NCBI GenBank assembly: GCA_019637435.1 | Contig: JAHBVO010000003.1 | Location: 372,001 to 436,000, forward strand | From: Candidatus Obscuribacterales bacterium | GTDB taxonomy: Bacteria > Cyanobacteriota > Vampirovibrionia > Obscuribacterales > Obscuribacteraceae | Direction of reading: 5' to 3' | DNA length: 64,000 bases | In this document: piece by piece, positions 52,678 through 58,550 of the stretch | How positions within the stretch are numbered: the stretch's first letter is position 1 | Layout: the number at the start of each line of letters is the position of its first letter | Notes under the pieces: model-generated | What the model saw: the letters and a program-made list of their open reading frames with translations, nothing else | The model's database searches: none | Told to the model about the DNA's origin: nothing | Program-made: the position numbers and the translations under genes

Positions 52678-53328
52678 TTAATAGTCGAGGAGCATCTCTT
52701 CTTCTTCTGAGGTCGTGTATTCTTCGGCAATTTCTTCGCTGACACCGCGAATTCCACGAGGGACTGTTGTGTTTCTGTAGAGTCGATCGATGTCGACGGA
52801 TAGCTCATCGCCCTTCTTGAATTTCAGATGGATTGTTTCTCCGGAGATGTATTCGCGGAGCTCCCATCCTCCCGTTTCCGAGCGTTGATAAGTCTCTACA
52901 CGTTTTCGCTTCTGGTGTAAAATCAAATAAGTCCGCAATGAGTCGATGTTCAAATAGTTGATGAGTTTTTCTCTTCTATCTTGTACGGCTGTTGATGGAG
53001 AGAGAACCTCCGCTATGAATACAGGCTCTTCGGTAAAATCGATATCGTCGTTGAGACCGCTGCAAGCGACGACGACGTCCGGATAATAGAAGCAGTTTGC
53101 GCTTTGTATGCGTACTTTAAATGACTCGATGAACGCCAGGCAGGGCGTTTCATCTAAATGGTCGCTCAGGGCGCGATACAGGTTTCCGGCTATGACGTTA
53201 TGTTTCTGATTGGCACCACTCATGGTGAAAACCAGGCCGTCTACGAATTCTCGTCGGACGGTCGATTTTCGTTCACTCGCCAGATATCCCTCGGCGGTCA
53301 AGAATTCGATCTTCTTCACTTCGCTCAT
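52678..53328 (-). CDS. Uma2-family (DUF820) putative restriction-fold endonuclease
   Basis: 216 aa, GGAGGG before the ATG. Family traits common in cyanobacteria: FVDGLVFTMSGANQKHN (about residues 28-44), NCFYYPDVVVACSG (PD motif, about 92-105), VFIAEVLSPST (E-x-x-S, about 118-128), RREKLINYLNIDSLRTYLIL (about 132-150). PD...ExK-like residues give the nuclease fold; biological role is unclear in the family. The last 30 residues are acidic (EEEEMLLDY end). Codon use ordinary. Confidence 0.85.
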   Translation of the reverse strand: MSEVKKIEFLTAEGYLASERKSTVRREFVDGLVFTMSGANQKHNVIAGNLYRALSDHLDETPCLAFIESFKVRIQSANCFYYPDVVVACSGLNDDIDFTEEPVFIAEVLSPSTAVQDRREKLINYLNIDSLRTYLILHQKRKRVETYQRSETGGWELREYISGETIHLKFKKGDELSVDIDRLYRNTTVPRGIRGVSEEIAEEYTTSEEEEMLLDY

Positions 53329-53556
53329 ATTAAGCCCTCCTCTCCCTCAATTGTAGTGGCGCGAACTTATCTACGCCAGCTTGTGGTTTGGAGTTCGAAA
53401 AGGCCAAATGGGCGTTAACGTGGTAATCCGTCAAGACCATCGCGGGTTACGAGCCAGCGTCCGGTTAGCGGGCATACGTTCAGATCCGATCGAGGGCGGA
53501 AAGGTATGATAGGTGAAAGATACGTGAGCTCCCAGGAGGTAATCTCCTCCTCGGCT

Positions 53557-53693
53557 GGCTATCTGAGGATGACGAATTCCTGTAAATTCGGCATTGTCAG
53601 ATAGACAAGGACGGGTGTGGGAAAGTTCTGCGGTCTGGCGAAGCCTGAACCACAAGGGTTTTGACACTCTGGTCGTAGTATGGCATATAGTAG
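53557..53693. repeat. Repeat element with nested palindrome and TATAGTAG
   Basis: The palindrome at 53557-53605 begins GGCTATCTGA, has an inner GACGAATTCC/AAATTCGGC core, and ends TCAGATAGAC. TATAGTAG is at 53686-53693, followed by the terminator of the minus-strand gene. A second stem, AGGAGGT/CTCCTCCT-like, lies upstream at 53534-53551. Confidence 0.6.
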
Positions 53694-53707
53694 AGGTTCT
53701 TCAAAAA

Positions 53708-53737
53708 GAGAGAGGCACCGTCCATGGTGTCTCTCTC
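53708..53737 (-). terminator. Terminator hairpin for the Cys-rich gene
   Basis: GAGAGAGGCACC pairs with GGTGTCTCTCTC (one G-T) around a 6-base loop. In gene orientation TATAGTAG's complement follows after 14 bases. Confidence 0.62.
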
Positions 53738-53800
53738 CTCCTGTGCGCAATCGGTTTTAAACCGCTGGCGCTGTCGGTTTCACCCCTGCCCTGCAGCTGC

Positions 53801-54451
53801 TCAGCTTGCGGCGCGGGCGGCTCTTCGCTTGCGGCGAAGCGGGTTGTACGCCAGCGCTTTCTTGTTGCGCAGCTTGGTGCGAAGCGCCTCCAGTGCCAGG
53901 TCCTCTTCCTCCTCAAACTCGACGAATCCAGCCTCCGGCTCGTCGTCGGAGTAGAGCCCGCAGCAGTACGCGCAACCGCACGAGTAGTCGTAGTCGAGTT
54001 CGTAGCGGAGGCCGATTGGCGGCAGCGCGTCCGCGTCGCTCACCAGCCCGTCGGCGTATGCCTTGCGCAACTCATAAAGGTTGCGACCGGCAGCGCGAGC
54101 CTCGTCACGAGCGCGCTCCAGCTCTTTCTCCGCCCAATACTCCGCGTCGATGGCGCGGTAGTAGCGGCGCTGGTTGTGGCGTTCGCTTTCCTCTTCCAAC
54201 CACGCGGCGTAGCTTTCGCGGAAGCTCAGGCTGACCTCGCAGCAGCACGGACGCTCGCGGTCTTTCCGGATGCTCGCCAGAACGTCCATGCGCTCACGGT
54301 AGAGCTCGTTCAGCTCGCCGACGACAGCCAGGTGTTCCTTCCTTGCTAACGTCAGGTCCAGGCGCGCTCTGGCGAGCGCCTCATCGGCGCTGCGCTTGTC
54401 CTCAATCGCCCAGCCGAGCTGGAGGGTGGTCGCAACGTACTCTTGATCCAT
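53801..54451 (-). CDS. Coiled-coil protein with two cysteine clusters
   Basis: 216 aa, AGGAG ribosome site. Long helical regions rich in Ala/Arg/Glu (ADEALARARLDLTLARKEHL and YWAEKELERARDEARAAGRN) suggest coiled coil. Cys clusters RPCCCEVSL (about residue 70) and YSCGCAYCCGLYSDDE (about 160-170) could bind metal. An acidic run (FEEEEDLALEAL) precedes a basic C-terminal tail (RRKRRAARA). Family unknown. Last gene of a minus-strand C/G-rich set. Confidence 0.62.
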   Translation of the reverse strand: MDQEYVATTLQLGWAIEDKRSADEALARARLDLTLARKEHLAVVGELNELYRERMDVLASIRKDRERPCCCEVSLSFRESYAAWLEEESERHNQRRYYRAIDAEYWAEKELERARDEARAAGRNLYELRKAYADGLVSDADALPPIGLRYELDYDYSCGCAYCCGLYSDDEPEAGFVEFEEEEDLALEALRTKLRNKKALAYNPLRRKRRAARAAS

Positions 54452-54527
54452 AAGTGAGCTCCTGGAGGAATCGAAGTCGTTTCAACTACTGAAGTCGAAA
54501 CTGTGAAACGGAGAACGGGGCCGACTG

Positions 54528-54755
54528 CTAAGTCAGTTGGAAAGCTCGAACCGAGTAACAGTACTCACCGCCGCGTCTTCGGCTGCCGACCCAGACGACG
54601 GCGGACGCGCTGTTCTCGTCGTACTTTCGCCAATCGCGCAGCTTGCCCTGCTCGCGGATGTACTGCTCCGCGAGAGCCATCGACGACCGCACGGCGACGA
54701 CGCTGAAACCTTCGTCGATGCCGCGTTCACAACTCGAGATTACAAAAACGTTCAT
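54528..54755 (-). CDS. Small hypothetical protein, 75 aa
   Basis: ATG at 54755 chosen for its AAAGGA at a proper distance; the longer frame would run into the tRNA gene. Starts MNVFVISSCERGIDEGFSVV and has the alternating beta-alpha look of a small regulatory fold (SMALAEQYIREQGKLRDW helix, then a YDEN turn and strands). Family unknown. It lies directly downstream of tRNA-Trp on the same strand. Confidence 0.6.
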   Translation of the reverse strand: MNVFVISSCERGIDEGFSVVAVRSSMALAEQYIREQGKLRDWRKYDENSASAVVWVGSRRRGGEYCYSVRAFQLT

Positions 54756-54788
54756 GCTTATCCTTTCTGAAATGTGCTGGAAGAAGAG

Positions 54789-54860
54789 CACGGTCGGAGG
54801 GATTCGAACCCCCACTGCATGGTTTTGGAGACCAGCAGGCTACCGTTACAACACGACCGT
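54789..54860 (-). tRNA. tRNA-Trp (CCA) with weak D-stem
   Basis: Seventy-two bases. Acceptor ACGGTCG/CGACCGT, T arm GGGGG-TTCGAAT-CCCTC and anticodon loop CTCCAAA (anticodon CCA at 54826-54828) are all canonical, with discriminator G73. The D stem keeps only one Watson-Crick pair plus one G-T, and the first anticodon-stem pair is C-T, so the structure is weaker than a typical bacterial tRNA-Trp. CCA is not encoded (CT follows). It lies within an island of C/G-rich genes and may be a second, element-borne copy. Confidence 0.8.
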
Positions 54861-54865
54861 GTGAA

Positions 54866-54950
54866 ACCGTTCATGCAAGACGCGGCGCGGAGTCGCCCGA
54901 GTAAAGCTCGTGGCCCATCATCGCTGTTTGACCTGTCTTGCATGAACGGT
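54866..54950. repeat. Perfect 16-bp inverted repeat beside the tRNA gene
   Basis: ACCGTTCATGCAAGAC (54866-54881) and its exact complement (54935-54950) enclose 53 bases that hold weaker internal pairing. It starts 6 bases from the tRNA 5' end on the upstream side. Could be a processing structure for the tRNA precursor or a recombination site. Confidence 0.7.
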
Positions 54951-54955
54951 GGTTT

Positions 54956-54981
54956 GCCTGCCACTAATTACGGTGGCAGGC
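54956..54981 (-). terminator. Terminator hairpin of the S1-domain gene
   Basis: GCCTGCCAC and GTGGCAGGC form a perfect 9-base stem with an 8-base loop, ending 6 bases from the stop at 54988. Confidence 0.62.
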
Positions 54982-54987
54982 GGGTTG

Positions 54988-55749
54988 TCAGACGTCCTTG
55001 CGGGTCAGGGTGACGCGCAGGTTTTCGTCGATCTCGAGCACCTTCGTCTTCAGCCCCTTGCCCTCCGAGATGGACCCGGCGTTCGTCTTGCCGAGTTCGC
55101 GATCCGGGAGGAAGCCGGTGAAGTCGCCGAAGTTGACCACCCAGCCGTCCCCGCGGCGGGCCAGCACGGTGCCGGTGTGCTTCGTGCCGACCGCGAACGA
55201 GCCGGCGAGCTTCTGGCGGAGGGACACCAGGCGCTCGCTCAGCTTGATGCTCAGGTCGCCGCGGTCGTCGCGCCCGACGCTCAACACCTCGAGCGTCAGC
55301 GCCGCACCCTCCTTGACCGTCGCCAGGCGCTGGTCGCGCACCTTGCGCGTGGCGCCGACCAGCTCGCTGCCGTGCAGGAAGGCGTCGTAGCCCGCGGCCA
55401 GACCGTCCGCGATGGTGACGACCAGACCGACTTCCAGCAGGCGCGCCACGGTCGCCTTGACCTTCGTGCCCGGCTGCAGGCCGGCGATGACGTCGTCGTC
55501 GCGGTACAGCTCGGACAGCGTCACCTTGCCGCCCTGCACGTCGACGACGTCCACTTCCACCTTGGCGCCGGCCACGAGGCTCTGGAGGCGGCGGTCGCGG
55601 GAACGGCGGGAGCCGCCGAACAAGCGGCTGACGTGCAGGAGCCCGTTGCCGCCGCCCTCGAACTCGGCGATGACGCCGTAGTCGCGGACCTCGCGGATGC
55701 TGCCGGTCAGCCGGGTGCCCTTGACCACGTTCGTGTTGATCGTCTTCAT
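54988..55749 (-). CDS. Protein with three S1 RNA-binding domains
   Basis: 253 aa made of three OB-fold S1 repeats (residues about 8-80, 90-165, 180-250): GTRLTGSIREVRDYGVIAEF with GLLHVSRL, then GTKVKATVARLLEVGLVVTI, then GTKHTGTVLARRGDGWVVNF with GFLPDRELG. Likely binds RNA or ribosomes; much shorter than ribosomal S1 and lacking its N-terminal domains. C/G-ending codons. It begins the minus-strand set ending at 53801, with tRNA-Trp just downstream. Confidence 0.8.
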   Translation of the reverse strand: MKTINTNVVKGTRLTGSIREVRDYGVIAEFEGGGNGLLHVSRLFGGSRRSRDRRLQSLVAGAKVEVDVVDVQGGKVTLSELYRDDDVIAGLQPGTKVKATVARLLEVGLVVTIADGLAAGYDAFLHGSELVGATRKVRDQRLATVKEGAALTLEVLSVGRDDRGDLSIKLSERLVSLRQKLAGSFAVGTKHTGTVLARRGDGWVVNFGDFTGFLPDRELGKTNAGSISEGKGLKTKVLEIDENLRVTLTRKDV

Positions 55750-56163
55750 AAGCGTCTCCCGAAAGAGGTGTTGACCGCTCGCAATCTGCGAGCAGCGAAG
55801 TTGGAACAGCGGCCGATTTCAATATCGAAAACGCCAGTCGCGCTGCTGCTCGACGCAGAAGTGCTTCCAGCGGTTGTTTTCAGCTAATCGGAACGAAGCA
55901 GCAGATACTCTTAGCGCGTTCGGCTAGGTAGTTGGTATCGCAGGTGGTGAGAATAGTTGCTTGCTGCTGTTTGGTTCGTCGCTCGTTGAAAAAGGTTGAT
56001 GGCAATGATGACGCCATCCTATGGAACGGGCTCGGCGTTCCGCAATCGGGAATCTGCGAATTAATGGAAACTCGGTTGGTTTAAACCGCTTTCAACGTTC
56101 GCGAACTCTCGCTTGTGATCTTACACAAGAGCACGACTCTGTATGCGGTGGCATCGCCGCCGA
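55750..56163. other. Intergenic region, nothing recognised
   Basis: No gene, strong hairpin or element motif seen. A purine-rich AAAGAGGTG near 55765 may hold the S1-gene leader. Confidence 0.4.
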
Positions 56164-57261
56164 TTATGTTTTGTCATCGAATTTGTTCAAAATTGCTTTT
56201 ATAGAATGCGCGTGCGCTATGCCGGACTCTCTGCCGTAGCCGCCTGCGAGAACCATCGCGACGGGAACGTTTTTCCCGCGTGCACATTCGACGACGAATA
56301 GATCGCGTTTGTTCATATCTGTAGATGCAAGCATGAAAGTCGACAGCGGGTCTGACTCCAGCACGTCGGAGCCGGCGTTGCATACAATCAAATCCGGTTT
56401 TACCTTGTCTATCGCAACTGGAAGTGTTTCTTCCAACGTAGATAGATAGACCGTTCCGCTCGTGTTTCGCGGGAATGGTACCGACCAGTCCTCTTCGACT
56501 TTCGGGTGCGGATAGATAGTTTCGTCATAAAAATCAAGCATGAATAGACCAGATCCGCTCTTCTTCGCTTCGGTCGCGAAACCATTACCTTGATGTGCAT
56601 CAGTATCGACAATCATGACGGTCTTTACTAAACCCTCGTTCTGCAACACTTTCGAGGCGATTGGAATATCCGAATATGCGCAAAAACCGCCGCCGCTGTT
56701 TTCGCAGGCGTGGTGATAACCTCCGCCTACGTTAATCGCAAGACCGTGTTTCAACGCCTTCCGCATAGTGAGAAGTGTGCCGCCTGCTGCAATGCGCATC
56801 GGTTTTAAAATTCTCCAGTCCAGCAAAATTGCAGGCACGAACATCGTCGGCGCAACTTCAAAGATTTTCGCGAGTTCGAAACTATCAGTGAGCGACTTGA
56901 GATAACGTTCCGAATGCACCAGTCGAAGCTGCTCTCCGGTGATGCTGTTTGGTCTCAAAAAGTCGCTGTCCGAGCGCAGTCCGGATTTTGTGAGTTCCTT
57001 ATGTATCTTTGCGTACTTGGTCGAGTCAAAAGGATGCAGTTTTTCAATTCCAAAAGCGGTGAAGTTATAGTGCGGGCTATAGATCAATGGGACTAAACCG
57101 TTTTCTATCGCCTCGGTTTTCTTCTCCGAAACTGCTTCTTCTATATCGTCGGCGAGCAAATAAGTGAGACCGCCCATGGAGGCCGCCCCCATTAGAAAAA
57201 GCAGTTGACGTCGCGACAACTTGCCGGCCAATCTGAATTGCTCCTGCCGCAGTCTTTCCAT
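56164..57261 (-). CDS. Class-IV-like histone deacetylase-family amidohydrolase with Tat signal
   Basis: 365 aa. Residues 14-40 read KLSRRQLLFLMGAASMGGLT, a twin-arginine signal (S-R-R-x-L-L). The catalytic domain (from about residue 58, LIYSPHYNFTAFGIEKLHPF) follows the HDAC/AcuC/AphA fold: His pair in GGYHHAC, FCAYSDI, zinc-binding VDTDAHQGNG, and a later Asp in AGSDVLESDPL. The YSPxYN...HPFD opening is that of the HDAC11/class IV group. A deacetylase exported across the membrane would act on acetylated polyamines or envelope polymers rather than histones (inference). Confidence 0.82.
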   Translation of the reverse strand: MERLRQEQFRLAGKLSRRQLLFLMGAASMGGLTYLLADDIEEAVSEKKTEAIENGLVPLIYSPHYNFTAFGIEKLHPFDSTKYAKIHKELTKSGLRSDSDFLRPNSITGEQLRLVHSERYLKSLTDSFELAKIFEVAPTMFVPAILLDWRILKPMRIAAGGTLLTMRKALKHGLAINVGGGYHHACENSGGGFCAYSDIPIASKVLQNEGLVKTVMIVDTDAHQGNGFATEAKKSGSGLFMLDFYDETIYPHPKVEEDWSVPFPRNTSGTVYLSTLEETLPVAIDKVKPDLIVCNAGSDVLESDPLSTFMLASTDMNKRDLFVVECARGKNVPVAMVLAGGYGRESGIAHAHSIKAILNKFDDKT

Positions 57262-57431
57262 CCTAGCAAACGTCTTGTGATATTTCGGTCGGCGGAGCCG
57301 AGTTTACTGGAACGCGATGCGCTGAAGGCTGGAACCAAGCGGGTTTCGGGCAGTGTAATGTTAATTATTATCGGGTCTCCAAACAGTTGTAATGCGGGTA
57401 CATTACTGTAAGACCCAGATTCGTGGCTTGA

Positions 57432-58550
57432 ATGAGTAACATTGAAAAACCTGCCTATCCTCAAACTTACGAGGAACTGCTGGCGCTCGCGACGCGGCAG
57501 GAGTCTGTCATCAAGACGCTGAAAAGCACTCTTACTTTTCAGCAGAATAAGACTCGTGAAATCTTATACAGCATTCCGCTCGGTCTTCTGGTCGTCAATG
57601 ATCAACAGCGCATAGAGGCTCTCAATAAGCTGGTCGAGGAATTCTTTGGATATCAATCCGAGGAGCTGGTCAGTCAAAAAATTTCCGTGCTTTTCCCGGA
57701 TGTGACCCGTTTGGAAGTCAATCCAAAGCCCGTGCAGGTGCTTGGAAAACGGAAAAATGGTGAAACGTTTCCTGCGGAAATTTTCGTCAATGAGTACGAT
57801 TCGCAACTAAACTTCGTGCATGTGCAAGATATTACGGAACGCGCTCGCCTGGAGAAGTTACGGCAAGATTTCGTGGCAATGGTAAGTCATGACTTGCGCA
57901 CGCCGCTGACGTCGTTGCGCGGATTTCTAACTATGGTCGACGAAGGGGCATATGGCGAGATCTCGAGCCAGGGGCATCGAGCGGTCGAGCGCGCTCAGTC
58001 AAGCGCCGATCTCCTTATTTCGCTGGTCGTCGATTTGCTCGATGCCGAAAAGATCGAAAACGGTGATTTTGAGCCGGAGTATCAGGAAACTACCTCGGGA
58101 ACGGTTGTAGATCGTGCGATGTACGCGATTCAGGGAGCTGCTAAGGCTGCGGATGTGACGGTGGAAAAGGACGTCACCAATGATGTCTTCTGGGCCGACG
58201 AGGATCGTATCGTGCAGGTGATTGTCAACCTGGCTGGAAACGCGCTCAAGTTTTCCCCCGCCGGTTCTGTAGTGACAATCTCCGCTGGTCTTGAAGGCGC
58301 CGGTGTCGTGTTTCGCGTTCGCGACCGCGGACCTGGCATTCCGAAACACTTGCAATCAGCCATTTTCGAACGGTACCGGCAACTGAATCAACCAAAGGAA
58401 ACCAAGAAACGCGGTTTCGGGCTCGGGCTTGCAATCTGCAAAGCACTCGTTGAAAAACACAACGGGCGTTTGTGGGTGCAGAGCGAGGAGGGCAAAGGCA
58501 GTACCTTTTGCTTCTCCATACCGTTGCTCGACGAGAAATATCGGACCTGA
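57432..58550 (+). CDS. PAS-domain sensor histidine kinase
   Basis: 372 aa, no membrane segment. N-terminal coiled coil (residues 10-45), PAS domain (about 48-140: LGLLVVNDQQRIEALN), H-box MVSHDLRTPLTSLRG (about 155-169), N-box NLAGNALKFSP, G boxes VRDRGPGIP and GFGLGLAICKALVEKHNG, then GSTFCFSIPL. It should autophosphorylate the H-box His and signal to a response regulator, perhaps the OmpR-type one at 62206. The stop overlaps the start of the next gene (TGATG), so the two are coupled. No ribosome site is visible. Confidence 0.9.
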   Translation: MSNIEKPAYPQTYEELLALATRQESVIKTLKSTLTFQQNKTREILYSIPLGLLVVNDQQRIEALNKLVEEFFGYQSEELVSQKISVLFPDVTRLEVNPKPVQVLGKRKNGETFPAEIFVNEYDSQLNFVHVQDITERARLEKLRQDFVAMVSHDLRTPLTSLRGFLTMVDEGAYGEISSQGHRAVERAQSSADLLISLVVDLLDAEKIENGDFEPEYQETTSGTVVDRAMYAIQGAAKAADVTVEKDVTNDVFWADEDRIVQVIVNLAGNALKFSPAGSVVTISAGLEGAGVVFRVRDRGPGIPKHLQSAIFERYRQLNQPKETKKRGFGLGLAICKALVEKHNGRLWVQSEEGKGSTFCFSIPLLDEKYRT

